DNA from: Triticum aestivum
Lineage: Eukaryota; Streptophyta; Magnoliopsida; Poales; Poaceae
NCBI RefSeq assembly: GCF_018294505.1
Contig: NC_057808.1
Span: 220,254,069 to 220,318,068 of the forward strand
DNA: 64,000 bases
Reading direction: 5' to 3'
Shown one piece after another: positions 11,801 through 23,011 of this stretch. Each line of letters opens with the position of its first letter. Within the stretch, counting starts at the first letter, position 1. The notes below the pieces were generated by a model. The model was not told where the DNA came from and ran no database searches. It worked only from the letters and a program-made list of their open reading frames with translations. A program made the position numbers and the translations under genes.

Positions 11801-13246
11801 TTGGAATATGCGCCGTACTCTTTTTTTAGGGAGTTCGGCCTCTGTCCATTCGGCGATGAAGTCGGCCAGTACTTGGGATTTGATGGCTCGTCGTGGCTTG
11901 TATGTTATGTCGAATGGAAGTAGCTCTATGGCCCATTTGGCGATCCGTCCCGTGGCGTCGTGGTTGTTTATTATGTCATTGAGTGGGACCTCAGAAGCCA
12001 CCATGATGGAACACTCCTGGAAGTAGTGTCGTAGCTTGCGGGATGCCATGAAGACCGCGTATGCTATCTTTTGGTAGTGGGGGTACCGGGATTTGCACGG
12101 TGTGAGGACAGTTGATACGTAGTAGACTGGTTTTTGGAGCGGAAATTTGTGTCCGTCCTGTTCTCGTTCAACGATGAGCACGGCGCTCACCACCTGATGT
12201 GTTGCCGATATGTATAACAACATGGGCTCGCCAATGTTCGGTGCGGCCAGGATTGGGTTGCTCGCTAGGAGGGCCTTTATTTCCTCCAGTCCGGCAGTCA
12301 CCGCGTCTGTCCATTCAAAGTTATCAGTGCCCCGTAAGAGGCGATAGAGTGGTAGTGCCTTTTCTCCTAATCTGGAGAAAAAGCGGCTTAGTGCTGCCAC
12401 GCATCCCGCTAGTTTTTGGACTTGTTTGAGGTCTGTTGGTGTAGCCAACTGTGATAGAGCTCGGATTTTAGCCGGATTTGCTTCGATTCCTCTGTTGGAA
12501 ATGATGAAGCCCAGCAGTTTTCCAGCAGGGACGACGAAGACACATTTTTCCGGGTTGAGCTTAATGTCATATGCCCGGAGGTTGTCGAATGTAAGATGTA
12601 AGTCGTCTATTAATGTTTCGACATGCCTAGTTTTGATGACGACGTCATCGACGTAAGCTTCTACCGTTTTGCCGATCTGTTTCTCCAGGCATGTTTGAAT
12701 CATGCGTTGGTATGTGGCGCCGGTGTTCTTGAGCCCGAAGGGCATGGTGTTGAAGCAAAATGGCCCATATGGGGTGATAAATGAAATTGCGGCTTGATCG
12801 GACTCCTTCATTTTGATTTGATGGTATCCGGAATATGCATCGAGGAAACACAGTGAGTCGTGTCCTGCGGTGGCGTCAATGATTTGATCAATGCAGGGGA
12901 GGGGGAAGGGATCCTTAGGGCAAGCCTTGTTGAGGTCTTTGAAATCGACACACAGGCGCCAGGATTTGTCCTTCTTTGGTACCATCACCAGGTTTGCCAG
13001 CCAGTCCGGATGTTTGATTTCTCTAATGAATCTGGCCTCGATGAGTTTGGCCAGCTCCTCCCCCATGGCTTATCTCTTGGGTTTGGAAAAGCACCGCAGT
13101 GTTTGCTTAACCGGTTTAAATCCCTTTAATATATTGAGGCTGTGTTCGGCAAGCTCGCGTGGGATCCAGTTTTCGCACAGGAATTCTCGTAGTGCGGTGT
13201 CAACTGTTGGGTTCAGTTGAGCTCCGATAGATGCTGTCTTCTTGGG
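11783..13246 (-). pseudogene. Reverse transcriptase with its own RNase H-like connection, Tat-lineage Gypsy
   Basis: From the first Met at 13066 the 427-residue ORF contains LCVDFKDLNKACPKD, FLDAYSGYHQIKM, FCFNTMPFGLKNTGATYQR and AYVDDVVIK, the YVDD catalytic motif of Gypsy reverse transcriptases. The residues upstream of 13066 continue the domain but hold an in-frame stop. The C-terminal part (YYVSTVLTPCKSRYPHYQK, GRIAKWAIELLPFDI) is the first RNase H or connection region. Frameshifts separate it from protease and RNase H. Confidence 0.85.
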
Positions 13247-14152
13247 CTACATTGGGTGGACCTGGAATTTGACTATTTCTTCTGCTGGTTTGAAGGAGGT
13301 GGATTTGGGGCGTTTGTCGAGAATCACGTCGTCCCTGTCCACAGTGGAGCGTAGTGCGGTTAACTCTTCGGCCGCGAGGGCTTCGGATAGCGCCTCCAGG
13401 GCCAGGGATGCGGTTTTGTTTTCGGCGCGGCGTGCTGTGTCCGGATCACTGACGAGAGTGATTATACCGTTTGGTCTGGGCATTTTGAGCTTCATATACC
13501 CGTAATGGGGTATGGCCTGGAAGCGTGAAAAAACATCCCGCCCCAACAGGGCGTGATATCCGTTGCTGAAAGGGGCCACGTGGAAAGTTATTTCTTCGGA
13601 CCGATAGTTCTCCGGCGTGCCGAATACTATGTCAAGTGTGATTTTGCCCGTGCACCGCGCCTCCCGGCTGGGAATAATTCCTCGGAAGGTTGTGTTACTT
13701 TGCTTGATGCGACTCCTGTCTATTTCCATTTTATGGAGTGTGTCCTCATAAATAAGGTTTAGTCTGCTGCCGCCGTCCATGAGGACCTTGGTAAGTCGAA
13801 ACCCATCCACGATGGGACTGAGGATTAACGCGGCTGGCACTCGGACTGTTCTGTACTTTGGTTCATCACCGGCGTTAAATGTTATAGCCGTGTCGTTCCA
13901 AGGGTTTATTGCGGCGATTTGGCATACTTCGGCGAGCTCACAAAGTGGTCTTTTGCGCTTGTTGTTTGAAGAGAATGTCTCGAAGACCGTCAATACTCTT
14001 GAGTTGTCGTCTTCTGGGGGATGCTGTTCTGGGGCGTCCTTGATAAGGATGTTCTCGCCGCTCTTGGCTACCCGTCGTAGTATCCAACATGCTCTAAGGC
14101 TGTGGGTTGCCGCAGTATCTGGTGCTGTATGTATTTTGCATGGTCGAGCCAC
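13247..14152 (-). pseudogene. Gag C-terminus and aspartic protease of the Tat-lineage element
   Basis: The ORF of 301 residues contains VLMDGGSRLNLIYEDTL, the protease active-site loop (DGGS in place of DTGA, as in Tat elements), and YHALLGRDVFSRFQAIPHYGYMKLKMP, the second conserved region with the hydrophobic-hydrophobic-GRD strand. It overlaps the gag ORF at 14068-15111 in another frame, which shows a frameshift between them. Confidence 0.8.
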
Positions 14153-15111
14153 CCCTCCAGAACGGTGCCGTGCCGCATAGCGGTTTTATGTTTCTTGACT
14201 GTTGGACTGGGCGTGCCATGGGGGTGCGCCCTCTTCGCCTGTAGGGGGAGTTGAGTTGGGACCGTCGGTTCCCAGCGAGCTGCGTGTGTTTTCCAGGCGC
14301 TGTCCATCACGCTGTACTTTTGTACGATGGTTGTTAAGTCAGCGAATTTCAGTATGCGGCGGCGATTGATGGCGTTGAGGATTCCTTCATCCGCGCAATT
14401 GTTGCAGAACACTGATATTGCGTCTTCGTCATGGCAATCTTTGACCTTGTCCTTGATAAGGAGGAATCTAGCCCAGAAGTGGTGGACCGTTTCCTGAGAC
14501 TGCTGTTTTATGCTCCTGAGAGCGTCTATGTCCGGGTGGGTGGGTGGAATTAAATCCGAACCCCGACCTGACCAACTATCCAGAGTCTGACGACCTTCCG
14601 GGCTTGACAGTCCGGGTTCCGGAATATCTTCTGATTGTTTAGGACCGTCGTCCGATTCTATGTTCGGAGGGCTGGTCGCATCCTTTCGCGGGTGAGTATC
14701 CGGCTCTTCCTGATCGGCGATCCGAACATAGTCCGTCTTCGATATAGAAGAAGACTCGCCGTCCTGCTCCTCGACTATCGCAATCTGGTGGGTGACCGGT
14801 GGGGTTTTGATTTCTCCTTGATCAGTTTTAGGCCCGATCCGATCGTAATCTGTGGCGATTCCCAAAGCGGCGATGTGATCTAGGAGTTCGTTCAAGGACG
14901 AAAACTCTGCCGGATCCATCTGCTTGGAGCACTCAGAGTTGATGCGAAGGGGGTTTTCGATGGCCCTAGAGGTCATCATCGGCTCAACGGCCGAACGGGC
15001 GATCATAGTAAAGCCGCCCAGCCGGAGGGTTTGGCCTGGGGCCAGAGCTCCCCCGGCGGTGATGTTGTCTTTAAGGACAAGGCGAGCCATCGAGCCTTTC
15101 GTCGACGGCAC
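14068..15111 (-). pseudogene. Gag of the Tat-lineage element, shortened
   Basis: This 347-residue ORF follows the 5' LTR. The middle holds SQETVHHFWARFLLIKDKVKDCHDEDAISVFCNN, a retrotransposon gag (RBX1-type) core, but the N-terminal part of that core is missing. Compared with the gag of the related element at 53949-56532 it looks internally deleted. Confidence 0.65.
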
Positions 15112-15137
15112 AGTGGAACTCTCAATGAAAGCTCCAA

Positions 15138-15244
15138 TCTCGGTGTCAAAACCGGCGGATCTCGGGTAGGGGTCCCGAACTGTGCATCTAGGATCGATGG
15201 TAACAGGAGACGGGGGACACGATGTTTACCCAGGTTCGGGCCCT
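15138..15244 (-). mobile_element. 5' LTR of the Tat-lineage element, inner fragment
   Basis: This repeats the first part of the LTR at 5630 with few changes (TCTCGG for TGTCGG at the very end). It stops at the insertion of the next element at 15245 and resumes at 25189. Confidence 0.85.
15240..15244. repeat. Target-site duplication of the nested element, left copy (GCCCT)
   Basis: GCCCT here matches ACCCT at 25184-25188 in four of five bases. The intact LTR at 5630 reads straight through this point (GGGCCCTCTCTATGG), which fixes the empty site. Confidence 0.7.
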
Positions 15245-15604
15245 TGAAAGTGCAACTATCCCTGGGTGGTTTTGGTAATTCCTAACAACATATAGCTCAT
15301 TGAGCTAATGCTATTTCAAGATAAATATTTGAGGAAAGCTCAAAGATTGACATGGCATGGATGAGAAAAGTGGACCCCTCAAAATGCTAAGGACAAAGGA
15401 TTGGCTCAAGCTCAAAGCACAAGACTCTACATTTTTCATTTTAGTGATCCAAGATCACATTGAGTCCATAGGAAAAGCCAATACTATCAAGAGGGGGTGA
15501 GGTGTTGCTTAATGAGTTTCTTGCTCAAAGTGCTTAGTGATATGCTCCAAAAACCCTCAACTACTTTCTCACATCCACATATGTCCCAAACCAAAAGTCA
15601 AACT

Positions 15605-16064
15605 CGGCCCCACCGAAACTGTCTATCCGGCGCCACCAAGTTCAATTGACATAGCCACTGCCAGAAACCCTAGTCTTTTCGGTCTCACCGATAGGGATCT
15701 CGGTCTCACCGAGATGAGATTGTAATCTCTCTGTTTCCCTTCGTAACGTTTCGGTCAAACCGAGATGAGCGATCGGTCCCACCGAGATTGCAATGCAAAC
15801 TCTCTGTTTCCCTTTCGTAACGTTTCGGTCTAACCGAGATGAGCGAATCGGTCCCACCGAGTTTGCATGACCAACTCTCAGTTTTTCTATTACCAAAATC
15901 GGTCTCACCGAGTTTGTGTAATCGGTCTCACCGAGATTACGTTATGCCCTAACCCTAACGAAATCGGTCTCACCGAGTTGACGTGTCGGTCCCACCGAAA
16001 ATCCTAACGGTCACATTATGAACTAAATCGGTCTGACCGAGTTTCATGATTCGGTCCCACCGAG
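15605..16064. repeat. Array of about 13 spaced palindromes TCGGTNNNACCGA
   Basis: Thirteen-base motifs with 5-base arms around a 3-base centre, for example at 15679-15691 and 15700-15712. Centres vary (CTC, CCC, CTG, CAA, CTA). Spacing is irregular, about 20-50 bases. The array ends about 40 bases before the TATA box at 16106. The same array is in the other LTR at about 23876-24334. Confidence 0.85.
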
Positions 16065-16105
16065 TTTGGTAAATTGTGTGTAACGGTTAGATTTTGTGTG
16101 GAGGC

Positions 16106-16112
16106 TATATAT
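16106..16112 (+). promoter_or_regulatory. TATA box of the 5' LTR promoter
   Basis: GGCTATATATACCCC is a good plant TATA box. It lies about 40 bases after the palindrome array and about 800 bases before the LTR end, a reasonable place for the transcription start. Confidence 0.7.
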
Positions 16113-16914
16113 ACCCCTCCACCCACTCTTCATTCGTGGAGAGAGCCATCAGAACATGCCTACACTTCCAACATACATTTTCTGAGAGAGAACCACCTAC
16201 ACTTGTGTTGAGGTCAAGATATTCCATTCCAACCACATAAATCTTGATCTCTAGCCTTCCCCAAGTTGCTTTCCACTCAAATCATCTTTCCACCAAATCC
16301 AATCCTATGAGAGAGAGTTGAGTGTTGGGGAGACTATCATTTGAAGCACAAGAGCAAGGAGTTCATCATCAACACACCATTTGTTACTTCTTGGAGAGTG
16401 GTGTCTCCTAGATTGGCTAGGTGTCACTTGGGAGCCTCCGTCAAGATTGTGGAGTTGAACCAAGGAGTTTGTAAGGGCAAGGAGATCGCCTACTTCGTGA
16501 AGATCTACCCGAGTGAGGCAAGTCCTTCGTGGGCGACGGCCATGGTGGGATAGACAAGGTTGCTTCTTCGTGGACCCTTCGTGGGTGGAGCCCTCCGTGG
16601 ACTCGCGCAACCGTTACCCTTCGTGGGTTGAAGTCTCCATCAACGTGGATGTACGATAGCACCACCTATCGGAACCACGGATAAAAAATCTCCGTGTCAA
16701 CATTGCGTTTGCTCCCTCAAACTCCTCCCTTTACCTTCATATGCAATTGTTTTACTTTCCGCTGCTATACTCTTAGAATTGCATGTGTAGGTTGATTGCT
16801 TGACTTGTGCTAAGTTGCTAAAATCTGCCAAGAACTAAAATTGGGAAAAGGCTAGATTTTTATTGGTCAAGTAGTCTAATCACCCCCCTCTAGACATACT
16901 TTCGATCCTACAAG

Positions 16915-16926
16915 TGGTATCAGAGC
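16915..16926 (+). other. Primer binding site (initiator tRNA-Met type)
   Basis: TGGTATCAGAGC follows the LTR end at 16912 after two bases. It is the standard plant tRNA-iMet primer site and shows plus-strand orientation. Confidence 0.9.
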
Positions 16927-16997
16927 TTTGGTCTCCATTTGCTTTGATTTCCATAGCTTTTGGTGGTCATAGCCTTGGTTTCACAACCTAGGAGAGT

Positions 16998-18151
16998 ATG
17001 GCGTCTAGCGAGGGAAATTACCACCGTAGAGGTCCTTACTTTGATGGTACAAATTTTGCTAGTTGGAAGCATAAGATGAAAATGCATATTCTTGGACATA
17101 ACCCGCCGTTTGGGCTATTGTGTGTATTGGCTTGCAAGGTGAATTCTTTGATGGGAGAGAACCAAACCGTGAAGCTACCGCGGAAGAGTTGAAGATGCTG
17201 CAATACAATGCTCAAGCTTGTGATATTCTCTTCAACGGATTGTGCCCCGAAGAATTCAACAAAATCAGCCGTCTTGAGAATGCAAAGGAAATTTGGGATA
17301 CTTTGATTGATATGCACGAAGGTACCGACTCCGTCAAGGAATCCAAATTGGATGTGCTTCAAAGTCAACTTGACAAGTTCAAAATGAAGGATGGTGAAGG
17401 CGTCGCTGAAATGTACTCTAGGCTTGCTCTCATCACAAATGAGATTGCCGGCTTAGGAAGTGAAGAGATGACCGATAAATTCATCATCAAGAAGATCCTA
17501 AGAGCCTTGGATGGAAAATATGATACCGTGTGCACATTGATCCAAATGATGCCCAATTACAAAGATCTCAAGCCAACGGAAGTCATTGGAAGAATTGTTG
17601 CTCATGAGATGTCACTCAAGGATAAGGAAGAGCTCCACAACAAGTCAAGCGGTGCTTACAAAGCCTCATGTGAAGCTCCCACATCATCAAGTGAGAAACA
17701 AACCTTCAATGAAGAATTGAGCCTAATGGTGAAGAACTTCAACAAGTTCTACAAAAGTAGAAGCAAGGAAAGAAGTTCCAAGTCAAGGTCCTACAATGAC
17801 AAAAGATCTTCTAGTCGTGAGCGTAATTGCTACAATTGTGGAAGACCCGGACACTATTCCAATGAGTGTACGGCTCCCTACAAAAGAAGAGAAGATTCTC
17901 CCAAAAGAAGGAGTAGAAGAGAAGAATCACCACCAAGAGAAAGAAGGAGTAGAGATGATCGTTATGAACGAAGACCCTCTCGGAGAAGCAAGGATTCGGA
18001 AAGGAAGGATAAGTCATCAAGGAGCTACACAAAAGAAGACATCAAGCTCATGTTGGTGAATGGGTATCCGGCTCCGACTCCGACAATCACTCCGAAAGAA
18101 GTTATCACTCTGACTACGAATATACTCAAGATGAAGGTGTTGCCTGATTAG
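16998..18151 (+). pseudogene. Gag protein with CCHC zinc knuckle
   Basis: The reading starts MASSEGNYHRRGPYFDGTNF at 16998. A frameshift near 17105-17120 moves it to the frame that runs to 18151. It has the Copia-type gag core (AKEIWDTLIDMHEG, LALITNEIAGLGSEEMTDKF) and then the nucleic-acid binding knuckle CYNCGRPGHYSNEC near 17830. A long Arg/Ser/Glu-rich tail follows. It would coat the element's RNA in a virus-like particle. The frameshift probably disables this copy. Confidence 0.8.
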
Positions 18152-18156
18152 CACTT

Positions 18157-19179
18157 GTGACAACCAACTCCTACGACATATTTGAATCACCAAATGAAGG
18201 AATTGGGAGATGCTTCATGGCTAAAGGTCCAAAGGTAACACACCCCGAGTATGTTGATTTCAATAGTGATGAAGATGATTTGCTAGGAGATGATGATTTA
18301 CTTGTTGACAACTCTAGTTATGAAAACTATGATGAACTTGCTATTAATCATGCTAATCAAGATAAAACGAATGATGATGATAAGAAGGAGATTGAGCGAC
18401 TAACTAAAGAACTAAACACTCTTAAGTTAGCTCATGAAACTACCTTGGAAGATCATCGAGAACTTTTAAAGACTCATGAGAAGCTACGCTTTGAAAAGCT
18501 CAACCTTGAGCAAGAGCATGAGTTTTTAAAGGCAATCAATGATGATCTTCGCAAGAAAAGTTCTTCTTACATTGCCAAGCGTTTACTCTTGTCTACTTAC
18601 ATGCCACAAGTTAAATCTAACAACAAGAACAAGAAAGATTCTTCATCTAGTAGTAACAACAATCATGCTAAATCCAATGTTGTTGCTTCTAGTAGTTCTC
18701 TTGATTCCACTAATGATTCTCTTAGCCAAGTTACACTTGAGCAAGAAAATAGCTTATTGAAGGGAATTATAGAGAAAGGTGTTTACAAGAGCCTTGCCGG
18801 AAGTAAGCAATTTGAGGAAATTGTACGCAAGCAAGGAAGGCACCGGAAGAATCAAGGTGTTGGTTTTGAACGAAAGTTCAATGCCAATGGAGTTGAGTGG
18901 GAAGAAGATCAATACCCCAAGACGAAGTTTGTTCCTCAACAAGAGAAGTATGATCCTACTTCTTTCCAAGGAACACAAGCTCAAGATGATCTTCCACCAC
19001 AAGACCACAAGCAAAAAGGCAAGGACAAGCTTCAAGAGGAAATTGATGCATTTGAAGAAGCACCTAAGGCCTTAGTCAAGTGGGTTCCCAAGACTACATC
19101 AAGTTCTACTTCATCAAGTACGACTACAACTCCAAGGATTCCCATCAAGATGGTGTGGATCCCGAAGAAGAAGAACTAG
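18157..19179 (+). CDS. Gag-extension protein with coiled coil
   Basis: This 340-residue ORF begins just after the gag stop. The first part has FMAKGPKVTHPEYVDFNSDEDD, which I recall as the continuation of Copia-type gag in cereal elements. Residues about 75-140 form heptads rich in Lys, Glu and Leu, probably a coiled coil. The C-terminus is a basic, Ser/Thr-rich tail ending WIPKKKN. It may be read in one protein with gag, since only a stop and a few bases separate them. Confidence 0.6.
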   Translation: MTTNSYDIFESPNEGIGRCFMAKGPKVTHPEYVDFNSDEDDLLGDDDLLVDNSSYENYDELAINHANQDKTNDDDKKEIERLTKELNTLKLAHETTLEDHRELLKTHEKLRFEKLNLEQEHEFLKAINDDLRKKSSSYIAKRLLLSTYMPQVKSNNKNKKDSSSSSNNNHAKSNVVASSSSLDSTNDSLSQVTLEQENSLLKGIIEKGVYKSLAGSKQFEEIVRKQGRHRKNQGVGFERKFNANGVEWEEDQYPKTKFVPQQEKYDPTSFQGTQAQDDLPPQDHKQKGKDKLQEEIDAFEEAPKALVKWVPKTTSSSTSSSTTTTPRIPIKMVWIPKKKN

Positions 19180-20040
19180 AGAGTTCTTGAGGGTGACTCC
19201 GCCAACATACTTCACTCTTATCATTTTGGCAATGACAAGTGCAAACAACTTCCACATCTTGCACTAGTCCAAGGAGTCACAAACCCTCTTGTTGGTAAGA
19301 CAAGGGACAAGGTAACCTAATGCTTTCATGGACAACATCTTGTGTATACATCACTCTATGTCTATGGATATCCTTGCTTGTTCCTTGTGGGACTAACCCG
19401 TGTAGGTATTGAAAGTGCAACTCACTCCAATGGATTGCTCCGAATGATCTACATCAACATTGAGCATCCACATCTTCAACACCTACATGAAGTCATCATC
19501 GACAAAACCCAAGGTTAGTTCATCCCTCTTAGGGGGGATATCACATCTAGGGGGAGCTTTACTCTAAAATTGAGCTAAAGCAACTCTAATGGTGTGAGCA
19601 CAACAATGCTTTATGTAAAAGTGGTAACCCCACTTGTGCTTAAACGATGAGTATGACCTATGATCAAATGTTCTCATTTGACTCCTAAGTCAATATACTC
19701 ATATATAGATGACCTAGTCATCGCCAATTGCTTGATAGATGCTAGAGTGTTTGTGCATGCTTTGTCACATATTTCATTTGCCATTTTAATTGTATGAGCA
19801 TGTTGAGTGCATATTTTTCTCATTCGAGGACATCCATTTGTTGCTTTGATTGTTTGGCTTTTTCTCTTTTGCCAAATGGATGGACAAGAATGCCTAAGAA
19901 CTCCCTCTAGCTATCTATGCTTTCTCGTCTCAAACTCTATTCATGCTACATCACAAAGTTTGATCAAGTCAGATTCGAACCACTCTGTGTGAGGAGCACT
20001 CGGAGTCCCCGATTCGTCATAGACTTAAACTTCCAAAACC
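19180..20040 (+). mobile_element. Non-coding spacer inside the non-autonomous element
   Basis: No ORF or motif recognised. Where an autonomous Copia element would continue with protease and integrase, there is only AT-rich sequence without domains. This is the direct sign that pol is missing. A GGGGGGATATCACATCTAGGG purine-rich stretch lies near 19535. Confidence 0.6.
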
Positions 20041-20044
20041 TCTT

Positions 20045-20236
20045 TGTGCATTTCGGTCTGACCGATTCATACTTTCGGTCCTACCGAGATCACTAAGTTG
20101 ATCTAAGTTTTCAATCTCGGTGCAACCGATTAGAACCTTTCGGTCACACCGAGTTGCAGTAACTACCCGCAGTTTTGCATCTCGGTGCCACCGAGTTGTT
20201 CCACTCGGTCACACCGACAGGGTCAGGTTATATATA
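20045..20236 (+). promoter_or_regulatory. Internal promoter: six TCGGTNNNACCGA palindromes and a TATA box
   Basis: Motifs are seen near 20054, 20074, 20118, 20139, 20181 and 20205, followed at 20229-20236 by TATATATA in GGTTATATATACCG. The arrangement copies the LTR promoter, with the last motif about 12 bases before the TATA box. It precedes a GC-rich leader and the second ORF, so it probably drives a separate transcript. Confidence 0.6.
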
Positions 20237-20414
20237 CCGACGGGTCAAATTTTGGAAAATTTCCGAAACCCTTCACCCGCGCGTAACCTGCTCTGCCTCT
20301 TCGGGTCTCCGGATCGTCCTCTCGCCGCCAACGACCTCCCGCTGCTGGTCTTCGCCGCCGTCAACGGCAATCTGCTCCGCTGTTGCCGCCGTAGCGAACA
20401 CTCGCCGCTCTAGG

Positions 20415-20912
20415 GTAAGTGTTCGACCCCTTGTGCTGTCTTTTTCACTCCGATTCCTAGCACAAGGACAATGCCATGTTTCTTTCCATGATTGAGATTG
20501 ATCCATCCAGCAAAAACTTCCTTAGGTCTAGATTGATTCGAAAATTTTAGGGTTAGCTCTCCGCAGAACTCATCTCGGACCGACCGAACTGTAGAAATCG
20601 GTCTCACCGATTCGGCCTTGGCCATTGCACATGCGCTTTTCGGTCTGACCGAAACGTGCAAATCGGTGTGACCGAGTTCAGGATTCTGTGAAACCCTAGC
20701 AATCTCGGTGCCACCGAACAGTGACTCGGCCCTACCGAGTTCACTAGTTTAGGTTCCAAGTGTTGCTTCGGTATCACCGAGTTTGTCAATTTGGTAGCTC
20801 CGAGATCACTTCTGTAGAGAACTAAAACTAAGCTTTTTGACTCAATTGTTTTGCAAAACCTCTGTACTTTGTGATGCTCATCTACTCTACCTCATCTACA
20901 ATCTATTCACAG
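20415..20912 (+). other. Putative 5'-UTR intron of the second transcription unit
   Basis: A donor AGG/GTAAGT at 20415 and an acceptor TATTCACAG ending at 20912 bracket 498 bases without ORF. The leader before the donor is GC-rich, as in plant 5' exons, and the ATG at 20938 follows the acceptor by 25 bases. The intron holds about seven more TCGGTNNNACCGA-like motifs (20576-20780). Splice use is inferred only. Confidence 0.45.
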
Positions 20913-20937
20913 GGTCTGCTGATAGTTTGCCTGCAAG

Positions 20938-23011
20938 ATGTCTGACCAAAGTGATATTCAGAACAAGTCTGAAGAGCAGATTCAGTTGAGTGAGGGCACT
21001 AGTCCCTCAGGGAGCTATGATGAGGGCAGCAGGAGCACACCTAGTAACTTGCCCAAGGCAGCTACCAGGACAAGGAAGAAGAAAACCTCAGATTCTGAAG
21101 ATGAAGATTATGTGGCTGTTAAGGATGAGGCACTTCAAGAAAGAAGGTGCTGAAGAAGGAATATAGCACTGCTGCTGCAACAAAGCCTGGAATGAAAACA
21201 AAGGCTCCAGCAAGAAGAGTTCCAATGTCAAAAGCCAGAGCCTCTACCGCTGAAGCTTCCAAGCCAAAGAAAGTTGCCGCAGGTGAAACTATGAAGTTCA
21301 CCATTGAATCAGAAGATGGTGAAGCAGCAGGTGATGGTAAGAAGAAGAAGAGGGCAAGAACCACAACTGCCAGAGTTCTTGGCAAGCCCTCAATGAAGAG
21401 AGACTCTGAAAGAGAAGAGGAAGAACAAGAGGATGTTGCACCAGCACCCAAAGCTCAGAAGCTCATGGGAGATGCAATCATATCAGGGGCTGCTCGATCT
21501 AAGCCCAAAGCTGCTCCCAAGGCTGCTGCTCCAGCTCAGAAGCCTAAACCCAAGAGGAACACTAGCAGTATTCCTACTGAGGAGAAGAAGATGATTCACT
21601 TGTTTTGAGAAAGCTGAAGCCCAAGATCCCTGACCATAATGATGCACATCCTGTTGGAGAGAACATGAAAATCAGGAAGGATTCAGGACTGAGATTATGG
21701 AGACAGTCTGATCCATATGCCATCAGGAGGAGAACTGCTGTGGACTACATGTTTCACACTAAGGAACAGCAAGACTTCTATGAGACAATTTTGCTTGACA
21801 AGAAGCCCATAGTGTGTGACATGAGATGGGTTGACTGGGAGTACATCAAGGAGAATGAAGATCACTATCCAGGTGTATATGACAGTTTCAAGGCATGTGG
21901 AGTTGATACATTTGTTGCCCAGAAGCTCACCAAGTGGAATGATGAGCTGATCATGCAGTTTTACTCCACTGCCCACTTCTACCCAGATGGGAAGATCATT
22001 TGGATGTCTGAAGGTAAAAGGTACCAATCTTCTATTGGAGAATGGGCTCAATTGATCAATGCCCCAGAAGAAAGTGAGGATGACTTGGATGTTTATGCTG
22101 AAAAGAAGAAAGATCACAACACGATGGCCAACATGTACAGAGAGATCCCAGATGATGCTTTGGAGACTCATAAGTTTGGATCTGTCCACTTCTTGTTGTC
22201 TGGTCTGCCTACCATCAATTGGATCCTAAGGCACACATTGCTACCCAAGTCAGGTGATCACAAGATGATCAGAGGACATGCTATCAACTTGCTACATTTG
22301 TTTGATGTGCCTCAAAAGTTCAAAGTCATGAGTCTGATTGTGGAGACAATCAAAAGGACAACAGCTGATCAGAAGAGAAGTTGTGGGTATGCCCCACAAA
22401 TTCAAGAGCTCATCAACTCCAAGATGGGCACAAGCAAATATCTATTGGATAAGGAGCACCTGCCCATCTACCCTGAATTTGAAGACAACACTGTTGTCAT
22501 GAATGAAAATGAACCATCATCAGCTCAAGCACATGAGAAGAGAGAGAAGGCAAGGGCAGAGAAAGCTACAAAGATGCCAACTGTTGAAGAGGCATCTCAA
22601 GTGTTCTTGAAGTCCAAACAAGATCAACTTGGATATCTGATTCAATCCACTTTGAGGATTGAGAAGGGCTTGGCCACCCTAACTCAAAACCAGGAGAGTT
22701 TGGAGAGGATCATTGAGCAGAAATTCTATGATCTGGATGTCAAGGTAACTAAGATCCAAACTGCAGTTGAGCAGCTACAGGAGGAAGCAGAGGAGAAGAA
22801 GGGCAAGTCTACTGCAGATGCTTTTGCTAGAGTGCCCAGGGGACAGAGATCTGCTGCAGTGCCAGTCACAGATACTAGAGCTACAGCATCAGCTCCAGCA
22901 GCTACAGCTCCAGTGCCACCTCCAGCAGCCACTCCACCAGCTCCAGCTACATCAACAGAAGCTTTCGTCCTTGGAATCATCTCTACACCACCTACCGAAG
23001 ATCAAGCCTGA
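20938..23011 (+). pseudogene. Second ORF: putative plant transposon protein with basic tail and coiled coil
   Basis: Three ORF pieces in different frames (20938-21153, 21147-21608, 21605-23011) make one reading of about 690 residues with frameshifts near 21145 and 21603. The N-terminus is Ser/Glu-rich, the next part is Lys/Ala-rich like a histone tail (KKKKRARTTTARVLGK), and the largest part contains DFYETILLDKKPIVCDMRWVD and QFYSTAHFYPDGKIIWMSEG. I recognise these as the putative plant transposon protein domain. Near the C-terminus a predicted coiled coil (LTQNQESLERIIEQKFYDLD) leads to a Pro/Ala-rich tail. Function unknown; the frameshifts suggest this copy is dead. Confidence 0.6.

Larger units (their letters stand above)
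15245..16912 (+). mobile_element. 5' LTR of the non-autonomous element
   Basis: It starts TGAAAGTGCAACTATCC and ends TTTCGATCCTACA. It contains an array of TCGGTNNNACCGA palindromes at 15605-16064 and a TATA box at 16106. The same sequence is repeated at 23516-25183. Confidence 0.9.

Noticed and set aside
15605..16064. TCGGT...ACCGA array as a CRISPR-like array
   Set aside because: Spacing is irregular, the repeats are only 13 bases, and they lie inside the LTR of a plant retrotransposon.
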